This document shows, piece by piece, positions 1 through 7,819 of a stretch of 64,000 nucleotides of DNA. The notes below the pieces were generated by a model. That model was not told the origin of the DNA. It did no database searches and worked only from the letters and a program-made list of their open reading frames with translations. The DNA lies in the NCBI RefSeq assembly GCF_018130215.1, contig NZ_JAFCKQ010000020.1, forward strand, positions 60,421 to 124,420, given 5' to 3'. The DNA is from Bradyrhizobium jicamae. GTDB lineage: Bacteria; Pseudomonadota; Alphaproteobacteria; Rhizobiales; Xanthobacteraceae. The first letter of the stretch is position 1, and each line of letters starts with the position of its first letter. The position numbers and the translations under genes are program-made.

Positions 1-439
1 CGTCCTCGATGATCAGAACGTCGGTGGCGATCTCGGCCGCCATCTCGCGGCCGGCCGCATCGGTGAGCTTGCGGGTCTCGGCGATGTCGATGCCGAGGAT
101 GTAGCCCACCTCCTCCTCCGAGAAGCCTTCGAGCGAGAGCAGCAGGAAGGCCTGGCGAGGCAGCGGCGTGATGTTGGACAGCCGGCGCTCCGGCGGCAAC
201 GACAGCGTCGCCACATCGGCGTTGTCGTTGTTGACCGACACCGAATTCCAGATCTGGGTGAACAGCCGGAACAGACCGGCACGCGGGCCGTGCGTCTGGT
301 CCAGCAATGATTGATCCTGCAACAGGGCCTCGAGCATGGCCCCGACATAGGCGTCCCCCGACGCCTGGTTTCCGGTCAGCGCGCGGGCATAGCGGCGCAA
401 CAGCGGCAGATGTTCAGCAACGACCTGCGATCGGGACAT
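1..439 (-). CDS. phyR: PhyR general stress response regulator, 5' part only
   Basis: This is the first 146 codons of PhyR; the gene runs off the window at base 1. PhyR is the anti-anti-sigma response regulator: when phosphorylated, its sigma-like N-terminal domain captures NepR and frees EcfG. Visible here are the sigma-like domain (about residues 1-120, beginning MSRSQVVAEHLPLLRRYARA) with the two sigma-like regions, and then the start of the receiver domain (VLIIED) at the window edge. The ATG at 439 has a GGAG box about 6 bases upstream. It is divergent from nepR-ecfG, the classical arrangement. The identification is firm; the phosphorylated aspartate lies outside the window and cannot be checked. 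Confidence 0.93.
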   Translation of the reverse strand, partial: MSRSQVVAEHLPLLRRYARALTGNQASGDAYVGAMLEALLQDQSLLDQTHGPRAGLFRLFTQIWNSVSVNNDNADVATLSLPPERRLSNITPLPRQAFLLLSLEGFSEEEVGYILGIDIAETRKLTDAAGREMAAEIATDVLIIED

Positions 440-542
440 TCCCACTCCATCCTTGTTCGTGAGGCCAAACCGGCCTGAAACGCGTGGTCCTGGGGGCGGC
501 GATCCAGACATGGGGCAACCCCGGTTCCCCTGCATCGCGGAC

Positions 543-567
543 TACGCGCGAGGGACGAAAAAGTTCC
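543..567 (-). promoter_or_regulatory. EcfG-type promoter candidate for phyR
   Basis: Read on the minus strand, GGAAC is followed by 16 bases and then CGTA, one base off the EcfG consensus GGAAC-N16/17-CGTT known in alphaproteobacteria. It lies about 105 bases upstream of the phyR start. Self-activation of phyR by EcfG is common. A second GGAAC (minus strand, 576-580) sits just upstream without a clear -10 partner. Confidence 0.5.
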
Positions 568-588
568 GTGAAATAGTTCCAGCAGGTC

Positions 589-613
589 GGAACTTTATGC
601 GCAACTTTGCATT
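589..613 (+). promoter_or_regulatory. EcfG-type promoter candidate for nepR-ecfG
   Basis: GGAAC at 589-593 is followed by 16 bases and CATT, one mismatch to the EcfG -10 element CGTT. It is about 50 bases upstream of the nepR start, a sensible leader length. Autoregulation of the nepR-ecfG operon is known in relatives; here it is inferred from the motif alone. Confidence 0.42.
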
Positions 614-664
614 AGCTCGTGACCGACGGGCAATGCGGCCAGCCTCTCTTTTCGAGGAAATGAC

Positions 665-913
665 TTGGAAAATCAGAGACTTAACTCCCGGGGAAGCGTG
701 GATCAGATCATGAAGGAAGCAAAGAAGCAGGGCGGTCTCAACGCCGAGATTCAATCAAGAATCGGCCACCAGCTTCGCGCCATGTACGACGACGTGGTGC
801 GGCAGGGGGTGCCCGACCGCTTTGCGGAGTTGATCCGCAAACTCGATGGACCGGAGGCCGCCGCGGCGGCCGTGGCGGGGGGCGATACCGACAAGAACAA
901 TGGAGGGGACTAA
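665..913 (+). CDS. nepR: NepR anti-sigma factor
   Basis: NepR is the small anti-sigma factor that binds EcfG in unstressed cells and is pulled away by phosphorylated PhyR. The 82-residue product has the family core LNAEIQSRIGHQLRAMYDDV followed by VPDRFAELIRKLD, the two helices that contact the sigma factor. I chose the TTG at 665 because GAGGAA lies 6 bases before it; the next in-frame start, ATG at 710 (MKEAKKQGG), has a poorer ribosome site and would still leave the whole core. The C-terminal tail is an alanine- and glycine-rich run ending NNGGD. The stop overlaps the ecfG start by one base (TAATG), so the two are translationally coupled. Confidence 0.9.
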   Translation: MENQRLNSRGSVDQIMKEAKKQGGLNAEIQSRIGHQLRAMYDDVVRQGVPDRFAELIRKLDGPEAAAAAVAGGDTDKNNGGD

Positions 914-1461
914 TGCCTCTCACGAATGAACTTCGCGACGACATCCTGGCGTCGGTCCCGAGCCTGCGCGCGTTCGCGATCTCGCTTTCCGGTAACGGCG
1001 ACCGCGCCGACGATCTGGTGCAGGAAACGCTGCTGCGCGCGATTGCCAATATCGACTCATTCCAGCCGGGCTCGAACCTGCCGGCGTGGCTGTTCACGAT
1101 CCTGCGTAACCTGTTTCGCTCCGACTACCGGAAGCGGCGGCGCGAGGTCGAGGATGCCGAGGGCAATTATGCCAAGACGCTGAAGAGCCAGCCGTCGCAG
1201 ACCGCGCATCTGGAGTTCGAGGAATTCCGCGCCGCGCTCGACAAGCTGCCGCAGGACCAGCGTGAGGCGTTGATCCTGGTCGGTGCCTCCGGCTTCTCCT
1301 ACGAGGACGCAGCGGCGATCTGCGGCTGCGCGGTCGGCACCATCAAGAGCCGCGTCAACCGCGCACGGTCGAAGCTGAGCGCCCTGCTCTATGTCGACAG
1401 CGCCGAGGATTTCGGCCCCGACAACACCGTGCGTGCCGTGATCGGCGGCAATGGCGGCTAG
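913..1461 (+). CDS. ecfG: EcfG, general stress ECF sigma factor
   Basis: ECF sigma factor of the EcfG (ECF15) group, which directs RNA polymerase to general-stress promoters. The 182-residue protein has sigma region 2 (RADDLVQETLLRAIANIDSF, with LPAWLFTILRNLFRSDYRKR) and sigma region 4 (LDKLPQDQREALILVGASG, then YEDAAAICGCAVGTIKSRVN, the helix-turn-helix). Region 2.1 near LRAFAISLSGNGDRADDLVQ is standard. It is co-transcribed with nepR through a one-base overlap and is followed by a strong terminator. The partner regulator phyR is divergent just upstream. I see nothing unusual in it. Confidence 0.95.
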   Translation: MPLTNELRDDILASVPSLRAFAISLSGNGDRADDLVQETLLRAIANIDSFQPGSNLPAWLFTILRNLFRSDYRKRRREVEDAEGNYAKTLKSQPSQTAHLEFEEFRAALDKLPQDQREALILVGASGFSYEDAAAICGCAVGTIKSRVNRARSKLSALLYVDSAEDFGPDNTVRAVIGGNGG

Positions 1462-1483
1462 GCGCGAGATATTCCGAATGCGG

Positions 1484-1511
1484 AAAGGCGGCCCGACCGG
1501 GCCGCCTTTTT
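1484..1511 (+). terminator. Rho-independent terminator after ecfG
   Basis: An 11-base perfect stem (1484-1494 with 1499-1509), a four-base loop GACC and a T run. It closes the nepR-ecfG unit. On the other strand it lies just past the end of the convergent GGDEF-EAL gene and may serve both. Confidence 0.9.
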
Positions 1512-1539
1512 GATTTTTGATGGGCCGAGACCGATCTGC

Positions 1540-4455
1540 TCAGCTGGCCATCGCGTTCTTGAAACCTTTTTTCTTGAAGCCGTTTCTCAGCGCCAGGATC
1601 GTTGAGGCAACTTCGGTCACGGGGACTGGACGACTGAACAGGAAGCCCTGGGCTTCGTTGCAGCCCTCGGCCTTCATGTGGTTCAACTGCTCGATCGTCT
1701 CGACTCCCTCGGCAATCGTTGTCATGCCGAGGCTCCTTCCGAGATTGATGACGGCCCGGACAATTGATTTCGATCCATGGGTCGCCGTTGCGTCCCGCAC
1801 GAACGACTTGTCGATCTTGAGCTTGTCAAACGGGAAGCTGCGCAGGTAGCTCAGCGAGGAATATCCGGTACCGAAATCGTCCAACGCGATACGCACGCCC
1901 TGTGCTTTCAGCTTGTGGAGCGTTGCGATCGTTTCCGAGCTGTTCTCGAGGAAAACGGATTCCGTGATCTCGAGCTCGAGGCGGTGCGGAGACAATTTTG
2001 ATGCCGCGAGCGCGCCGGAAACCACCTCGACAAGCCCCTGGTCGCGAAACTGGGTTGCGGAGACGTTGACCGCAATCTTCATCTCGCTCGGCCACAAGGC
2101 GGCTTGCTCGCAGGCGCGATTGAGCACCCACTCTCCCAGCGGAGTGATGAGACCGATCTCCTCGGTGATCGGAATGAACTGGTCGGGTGGAACCAGCCCG
2201 CGTTTCGGATGATGCCAGCGCAGCAAGGCTTCGAAGCCGCAGATGCGGTCCTGATCCAAGTCATAGAGCGGCTGGTAGAACAGTGCGAACTCGTCGCGGC
2301 TCATTGCCTCGCGAAGGTCGAGCTCCAGCGACCGGCGCTTCTGCAGGTTCGCGTCCATTGCGGGCTCGAAGAAACGCCAGGTCCCCCTGCCTTCCATCTT
2401 GGATCGGTACAACGCCACGTCGGCATTTTTCAGGAGCTTTTCGCCGGTCATGCCGTCGGCCGGCGCCAGCGAGATTCCGACGCTGCATCCAACGACGACG
2501 CGATGCCCACCCAGTTCATAGGGGGCTCCGACGCACTCCACGATGCGGCGAGCGAGCCGTTCGCTGTCCTCGCTATTCTCGACACCACATTGCACGACCG
2601 CAAATTCATCGCCGCCCAGGCGAGCGACCGTGTCAACCTCCCGAACGCATGCGTTGAGCCGGTCGGCGACTGCGCACAACAGTTCATCACCCACAGGATG
2701 ACCCAGCGTATCGTTCACCTGCTTGAAGTTGTCGAGGTCGAGACAGAGCACCGCAAAGCCAAAGCCCCGACCGGCCTGGGCGACTGCCTGTTCGATACGT
2801 TCTGCCAGCACGGTTCGATTGGACAGTTTGGTGAGGGCATCATGCCGGGCCATGAATGCGATTTGAGATTCGGCGCGTTGCTGTTCGGTCACGTCTTCGC
2901 AGGTGACCAGCCAACCGCCGTCGGAAGTCGTTCGTTGGGCGATCGAGATGATCCGTCCGTCGTTGAGGTGCTGGAGGTATGTGCCGTCCTCCTGCTGGGA
3001 CATCGATCGTTCCCGCTCCGCCAGCAGCTCGGCCACCGTCCGGTCGCCGTGATTTCCGGCGGCAACGCTCAGCTTGAGGATGTCTTCCAGCGTCATTCCC
3101 GGAACGACGAGTTCGGGCGAGATATCGAATATCTCGCAGAAGCGGCGGTTGACGACCTGGAGCCGCCCATCCTTGTCGTACAGGCAGAGCCCCTGCGACA
3201 TGTGCGTGAGCGCCGCATCAAGCCTCAGATTCGTGGCATGCAGCTCCGCCTTCTGCTGCTTCAGGGCGGTAATGTCGCTGTAGACGAGAATGACGCCCCC
3301 CTCCTGCGTCTGGCTGCGGCTGACGCGCAACCATCGCCCGTCGGAAAGCCGAGCCTCGCTCGCAGATCCATCCATGTCACCGGGAGCGTCCTCCACTGCC
3401 GTGTCCTCGGCATCGATCCGGGAATCCGAGTACACGAGCTGCGGGGCATGGCGCATGAATTCGCTTGCTCGCGAGTTGGCGAGGGCAATCTGACCGTCCG
3501 CGTCCAGCAGCACGACGCCTTCACGTGAGTTCTCGAGCGCGTCGGAAAGCCTCGCTTGTGCCGACTGCCGTTGCGAGACCTCCCGATTGACCATCGTCCT
3601 GATATTGTCCCGCATGGTTTCCATTGCGGTCAGAAGCGTTCCGAGCTCGTCGCCGCCGCCCTCGGGAATGTTCGCGTTCAAGTCGCCGTCGGCGATCCTC
3701 CTCGCAGCCTTGGAGGCGATGGCGACGGGACCGATGATCCGGCGCGCCAGCAACCACGAGAAGAGTGCGGATAGAACCAGAGCAACACTCAGCCCGGCTA
3801 TGTTGAGCTGCAGGTCCCTCTTGATTGTTGCGAGCGCACGCTGCCGGAACAGAAAGCCGTCGCCCGCCGTATAGTTGACGAGCAGCTCAACTTGCTGACT
3901 GACGATCTTGGCATACCGATCGACGTCGCCAACCGAGAAGCCCGGCACCCGCGGTTGGGACACCGCGCTGTCACCGGACGATTCGACGGCGCGATGATGA
4001 AGCTCCATCCAGGCGTCGGCGGCTTCCTGAACCTTGGCGGCCGCCTTTGCCGCTCGAGAGGATTGCGATCGCTGGGCCGCGATCGTCAGGTCTTCCGAGA
4101 GCGCCTTCGCCAGCGATTCAATCTGGCTATCGAGGTTGGCGCGGATCGCCGGATCGGTGTTCATCAGGCGTTGCGACGACGCGACCCGCATTGTGGCGAA
4201 GTCGGCGCCGGCCGCGCGCGCGTAGTTGATCGACATCAACGATTCATCGAAGGTCTTGGCGACCAGATCACCGGCGTGACGGATTCCGAGAATGGAGTAG
4301 CCCCCGAGGGCCACCGCAACGGCGCTCATCGCGAGGCAGAAGATGAGAATCTGGGTCCGAATTGACCCCATCGTCAGGGCAAAGCGCGACAGACGTCCGG
4401 AAACAAACCGAAACGCGGAGACACTTCCCATCCTCGGGTTCAAGATAAGACCCAT
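1540..4455 (-). CDS. Membrane HAMP-PAS-PAS-GGDEF-EAL cyclic-di-GMP protein
   Basis: A 971-residue protein that can make and/or degrade cyclic-di-GMP. From the N-terminus: a membrane helix (ILIFCLAMSAVAVALGGYSI), a periplasmic helical sensor of about 170 residues, a second membrane helix, a HAMP segment, two PAS-like regions (about 310-530), a GGDEF domain with intact GGDEF at residues 614-618 and an RxxD inhibitory site five residues before it (REVD), and an EAL domain with EALLRW at 742, DDFGTGYSS and AEGVET. Both catalytic sites look intact, so net activity cannot be read from sequence. The start is uncertain: ATG 4455 is the longest, and ATG 4371 (MGSIRTQ) directly precedes the first helix. 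It is convergent to ecfG; no operon partner. Confidence 0.9.
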   Translation of the reverse strand: MGLILNPRMGSVSAFRFVSGRLSRFALTMGSIRTQILIFCLAMSAVAVALGGYSILGIRHAGDLVAKTFDESLMSINYARAAGADFATMRVASSQRLMNTDPAIRANLDSQIESLAKALSEDLTIAAQRSQSSRAAKAAAKVQEAADAWMELHHRAVESSGDSAVSQPRVPGFSVGDVDRYAKIVSQQVELLVNYTAGDGFLFRQRALATIKRDLQLNIAGLSVALVLSALFSWLLARRIIGPVAIASKAARRIADGDLNANIPEGGGDELGTLLTAMETMRDNIRTMVNREVSQRQSAQARLSDALENSREGVVLLDADGQIALANSRASEFMRHAPQLVYSDSRIDAEDTAVEDAPGDMDGSASEARLSDGRWLRVSRSQTQEGGVILVYSDITALKQQKAELHATNLRLDAALTHMSQGLCLYDKDGRLQVVNRRFCEIFDISPELVVPGMTLEDILKLSVAAGNHGDRTVAELLAERERSMSQQEDGTYLQHLNDGRIISIAQRTTSDGGWLVTCEDVTEQQRAESQIAFMARHDALTKLSNRTVLAERIEQAVAQAGRGFGFAVLCLDLDNFKQVNDTLGHPVGDELLCAVADRLNACVREVDTVARLGGDEFAVVQCGVENSEDSERLARRIVECVGAPYELGGHRVVVGCSVGISLAPADGMTGEKLLKNADVALYRSKMEGRGTWRFFEPAMDANLQKRRSLELDLREAMSRDEFALFYQPLYDLDQDRICGFEALLRWHHPKRGLVPPDQFIPITEEIGLITPLGEWVLNRACEQAALWPSEMKIAVNVSATQFRDQGLVEVVSGALAASKLSPHRLELEITESVFLENSSETIATLHKLKAQGVRIALDDFGTGYSSLSYLRSFPFDKLKIDKSFVRDATATHGSKSIVRAVINLGRSLGMTTIAEGVETIEQLNHMKAEGCNEAQGFLFSRPVPVTEVASTILALRNGFKKKGFKNAMAS

Positions 4456-4662
4456 GTCCTCGTTTCGCCGTGGTACACGATACGCGAGCCGCGTCAGAAC
4501 GCCTGACGCAGCGAAATGCCATCTGCTTAAATTGCTTTAGTAGTGACTGGAACTGATGCTGAAATCGTTAAGGTGACCCGGCCATAATCGTGGTGGCGGG
4601 TAGTCCGGAAGGCACCATTCCGGCTACGGAACGCCCTATGTCCGGCTTCAAGCGGGGTTAAG

Positions 4663-5028
4663 ATGCAGTCAGGCCTCTTGAGCACAAAGCACCTGGGCAA
4701 GTTCGGCCGCGTGCAGATCGCGGCTGTGATGGCCGCAGGCGCGCTTACAGGGGCCGCCCTCGGCTCAGCTCCCTATTCCATTTCCCAGAAGGATCAGGCG
4801 TTCAGGCCCGCGGATATTTCGATCAAGCGCGGCGAGTCTTTACGGTTCATTAACGATGACGGCGAACTTCTCCATCACGCTTACCTGAGCTCGGACACGT
4901 TCAATTTCGATTCCGGGGATCAGCAGCCGGGCAGCAAGTTCGACGTCGTCTTTTCCGTGCCCGGCGACTACACGGTGTTGTGCGGCATTCACCCGAAGAT
5001 GAAGCTCACGGTCCACGTTGCGAAGTGA
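4663..5028 (+). CDS. Exported cupredoxin-like blue copper protein
   Basis: A 121-residue exported protein with a plastocyanin/amicyanin-type fold. A positively charged start and hydrophobic stretch (QIAAVMAAGALTGAALGSA) form a signal peptide, cleaved near residue 36. The copper site is complete: His at 71 or 72 (LLHHAY), Cys107, His110 and Met113 (LCGIHPKM). Expected role: periplasmic electron carrier or copper-binding protein. Neighbours on the other strand are a DoxX-like membrane protein and a MauG-like di-haem protein, a set reminiscent of methylamine-utilisation accessory genes but without the dehydrogenase. The physiological partner is unknown. Confidence 0.82.
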   Translation: MQSGLLSTKHLGKFGRVQIAAVMAAGALTGAALGSAPYSISQKDQAFRPADISIKRGESLRFINDDGELLHHAYLSSDTFNFDSGDQQPGSKFDVVFSVPGDYTVLCGIHPKMKLTVHVAK

Positions 5029-5071
5029 CGCCTCAAAAGCGGCACCTCGGGCTGCGCGTTCATGCGGCGCT

Positions 5072-6151
5072 CTACAATATCGACGTCTTGAAGATCGCGG
5101 CGTGGCCGACATAGTAGGCAAACAGCGTCACGGTCAGCGCGCCGCAGAGCCCGACGGGCGCAAGCCAGGCTGCACGACGATCGCGCTCATAGGCCTTGTT
5201 GTCGCAGATGATGGCGAACAGGACCGCGATGATCGCCGAATGTCCGATGGTGTCGATCTTTCCGAACTCGAAGCAGGCGCTGATGAACATCCCTGCAAGC
5301 ACAGCGGACGCGCAGCGCCGGATCAGCGGCGTCCAGAGCAGGGCGAAGGCGAGCGTGAACTCCACCATGCCCGCGGCGCGCATGTAAAACTCGTTGTCGA
5401 AGCCGAGAGTGATGGCGGCATGCTCGATGAGCAGCGGGAAACTCCATTCAGGGTAGGCCCATTTCTCGATCGAGGCCCACATCAAGGTCACCGCGGCTGC
5501 ATACCGGACCACGTCGAGCGGCCGAATTCCGAAAAGATCCTTCTGCAAACCCACCAGCGCAAGGTAGGCGGCTACGCCGAGAAAGATCGGGTAGTCGGCC
5601 AGATGAAAGGCGCCGTAGTAGTACACGGCAATCCCGAACAACACGGCCATCCCAGCCGCCGATAGCGGCAACGTCCGTCGCCACAGCATGCCGGCGGCAA
5701 TCGCGAGCTGCAGCACGCCCACCATGGTCGACGTCGTCTTCAGCTCAGGGGTCAGCAGGATCCCGCCCACGGCCCAGATCGAGATGAAAAAGAAGGCGCA
5801 GACGGCACGGATCATCTCCTCCGTGCGCAGCCGCAATCCCGCGGTGACGCGGTCGAGGGCCCGGATCGTCGCTTCACCCAGGGCGGTGGGCTCGATCAGG
5901 CAGCCTGCAAAAAGCCAAAAGACAGCAGTTCCGAGAAGCAGCTCGAAATCCAGGCACAGGACATTCTCAAGTCCCCGAGGCTGCCCGGCGACATCGTAGG
6001 CACAGAACCATTTGACGTGCGCCTCGGCGTCCCGTGCCGACACGACGTAAAACAGGATTCCCACGATGCACTTGGCGAATAAGGAGCCTCCAAGGGGTGC
6101 CGGGATGGCTTCCCGGCCCCGTCCACTGAACATCGCACAAACCGCCCACAC
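5072..6151 (-). CDS. DoxX/DoxD-like polytopic membrane protein
   Basis: A 359-residue integral membrane protein with about eight to nine hydrophobic segments. The N-terminal part has a short extracytoplasmic piece with EAHVKWFCAYDVAGQPRGL after the first hydrophobic segment. The rest resembles DoxX/DoxD-type quinone-linked membrane proteins (for example WASIEKWAYPEW and the C-terminal helices), but I cannot name the family with certainty. It lies tail to tail with the cupredoxin gene (gap of 43 bases) and shares the strand of the MauG-like gene, with a small plus-strand ORF between them. A redox or quinone-handling role is an inference from neighbours only. Confidence 0.6.
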   Translation of the reverse strand: MWAVCAMFSGRGREAIPAPLGGSLFAKCIVGILFYVVSARDAEAHVKWFCAYDVAGQPRGLENVLCLDFELLLGTAVFWLFAGCLIEPTALGEATIRALDRVTAGLRLRTEEMIRAVCAFFFISIWAVGGILLTPELKTTSTMVGVLQLAIAAGMLWRRTLPLSAAGMAVLFGIAVYYYGAFHLADYPIFLGVAAYLALVGLQKDLFGIRPLDVVRYAAAVTLMWASIEKWAYPEWSFPLLIEHAAITLGFDNEFYMRAAGMVEFTLAFALLWTPLIRRCASAVLAGMFISACFEFGKIDTIGHSAIIAVLFAIICDNKAYERDRRAAWLAPVGLCGALTVTLFAYYVGHAAIFKTSIL

Positions 6152-6194
6152 TTAACGATCTGTTCACCTTACCTTAAATTTTAGTGTTTTTCGC

Positions 6195-6263
6195 CAGCAA
6201 ACATCCCCTGGTTGCTGCCGTGGTTAACGTCGGCGGGCGGGGGGACCCGGCGCCCGCTTTTTT
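6195..6263 (+). ncRNA. Possible small RNA or leader ending in an intrinsic terminator
   Basis: In the gap between the DoxX-like gene and a tiny ORF there is a hairpin (CAGCAA 6195-6200 with TTGCTG 6212-6217), then a GC-rich stem (6233-6239 with 6251-6257) followed by six T residues. No annotated plus-strand gene ends here, so the terminator either closes an unannotated short transcript or acts as an attenuator in the leader of the small ORF at 6360. The 5' end is unknown; coordinates cover the structured part only. Confidence 0.4.
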
Positions 6264-6359
6264 GCCGATTGTTTCAGATTTTAACTAATTCCGGCACGGA
6301 GGCTCAATTCCACCTGTCGTAGTGGAATCCCGGACGAGGTCTGATCTGGAGCCGGGAAC

Positions 6360-6521
6360 ATGTTTGGGGCGCTGAGCGTCGTGAGTGTCGGGGTGGGCTC
6401 GGCGATTGCCTTCGCGGCAAAGCGGTTCCCGTCACGGGCCGAGGCCCTCGAGAGCTGCGCGGGCGCCCTTCTGATCGTCGGTCTTGGCCTGTTGGGATCG
6501 GTGCTGCCGCACCTGACCTGA
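6360..6521 (+). CDS. Small membrane protein of unknown function
   Basis: A 53-codon reading frame, not assigned to any family I know. It begins MFGALSVVSVGVGSAIAFAA and ends in a hydrophobic stretch ALLIVGLGLLGSVLPHLT, so two membrane segments separated by a charged loop (KRFPSRAEALES) are likely. A GGAG box lies about 9 bases before the ATG. It sits downstream of the putative terminator at 6233-6263 and runs tail to tail with the MauG-like gene. It could be a false ORF in GC-rich sequence, but the ribosome site and hydrophobic pattern argue for a real gene. Confidence 0.45.
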   Translation: MFGALSVVSVGVGSAIAFAAKRFPSRAEALESCAGALLIVGLGLLGSVLPHLT

Positions 6522-6557
6522 CCGGCTTCCAGCTGCTGGCCGATCGGGCTCGCCCGG

Positions 6558-7625
6558 TTACCGCGGCAGCCTTGGCACCTCGGAAGTCCGCGAAGATGCC
6601 GTAAGGGTGTGAAGGAAGGCAATCAGTTCCTTCTTCTCACTCTCCGTCAATGACAGAGGATGGATCTGCGGCGACCGGCTCGGACGGTCGATCCCACCCT
6701 TGTCGTAGAGGTCTATGACATCCTCCAGGGTCGCGACCGATCCGTCGTGCATATAGGGCCCGCGACGCGCGACGTCCCGCAGTGTCGGTGTCTTGAAGGC
6801 ATAGCGCAGCTTCGTCGACGTCGGAAACAGGCGACCTCGCCCGATGTCGTTGTCCTTGGCGGTTCCAATATCCTGAAAAGACCCGTCCGAGAAGGAAGGT
6901 CCGCTGTGGCAGGACGAGCAATGCGCCTTGCCGTTGAAGAGCTGGAAGCCCCGCTTGGCCGCCGCGCTGATCGCCGAATTATCCCCCTTGATCCACCGGT
7001 CGAACGGTGCCTCGCCCGCAACGATGGAGCGCTCGAAGGTCGCCAACGCCGCTTCGATTCTCGGGCGCGTTATGGCGCTGTCCCCAAATGCGTGGCTGAA
7101 CGCTTCGCCGTAGGCCGGGATCGCCGAGAGACGTGCGATCAATTCCGGCTCGGAGAGGTTCATGTTCGCCGGATTCTTGATCGGTCCGAATGCTACGGAC
7201 TCGAGGTCGTGGAACTTGCCGTCCCATCCGAGTGGCTGGGTGAAGGCCACGTCGATCAGCGTCGGCGCACGGATCGGCAGGCCCTTCGGGTCCTCACCGA
7301 TCGCGCGCGGAAGCCCGTCCGCCCAGGACAGCGACGGATTGTGGCAAGTCGCACATGAGCGGGTCTTGGATCGCGAAAGCAGCGGATCGAAGAACAGCCT
7401 CTCGCCCAGCGCGGATTTCGCTTCGGAATAGGGATTGTCGCTTGGGAACGGAATGACGTCCGGCCGCCGGTAGCTGGCGCGCGTCGTTTCAAGACCGTCA
7501 GGCACTATGGCCGCAGTCAAGGCAAGCGGTAGCCCTGCCAGCAAAAGTGCCGCGAGCACGGTCAGGCTGACCCAAGACCTCATCGGGGTTCTCAAACGTT
7601 GTCCTGCCCGTATATGCCCGAGCAT
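6558..7625 (-). CDS. MauG/CcpA-like di-haem cytochrome c peroxidase family protein
   Basis: An exported di-haem c protein of about 355 residues. After a signal peptide (VSLTVLAALLLAGLPLALTA) come two haem c sites, CATCH (near residue 92) and CSSCH (near 237), and the family segments IRAPTLIDVAFTQPLGWDGK and GPYMHDGSVATLEDVI. The family includes cytochrome c peroxidases, which reduce hydrogen peroxide, and MauG, which oxidises tryptophans in a partner protein; which applies here is not evident. The start is uncertain: TTG 7631, ATG 7625 and an ATG at about 7580 (MRSWVS) are all possible. Neighbouring cupredoxin and membrane proteins suggest a shared periplasmic redox role. Confidence 0.85.
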   Translation of the reverse strand: MLGHIRAGQRLRTPMRSWVSLTVLAALLLAGLPLALTAAIVPDGLETTRASYRRPDVIPFPSDNPYSEAKSALGERLFFDPLLSRSKTRSCATCHNPSLSWADGLPRAIGEDPKGLPIRAPTLIDVAFTQPLGWDGKFHDLESVAFGPIKNPANMNLSEPELIARLSAIPAYGEAFSHAFGDSAITRPRIEAALATFERSIVAGEAPFDRWIKGDNSAISAAAKRGFQLFNGKAHCSSCHSGPSFSDGSFQDIGTAKDNDIGRGRLFPTSTKLRYAFKTPTLRDVARRGPYMHDGSVATLEDVIDLYDKGGIDRPSRSPQIHPLSLTESEKKELIAFLHTLTASSRTSEVPRLPR

Positions 7626-7819
7626 GTTCAATGAAGGTTTAACAAAGGGTTGCGGGCAAATACGGATATCGGTGGCATCCCCCCTCGTTGGATGAGTTCC
7701 AGGGGAGATTTTTACCCGCCCGCACGGGTTCCCGGACCGGGCCGTGCGAGCTCAGTTCGACCGGTCGGGTTGGCTTTCGTGCCGGCTCGTGCTTGCGTGG
7801 CCCTCAGGGGAGCCCGCCC

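Noticed and set aside
453..713. Plus-strand frame between phyR and nepR
   Set aside because: It covers the promoter region, has no family features and overlaps nepR in a different frame.
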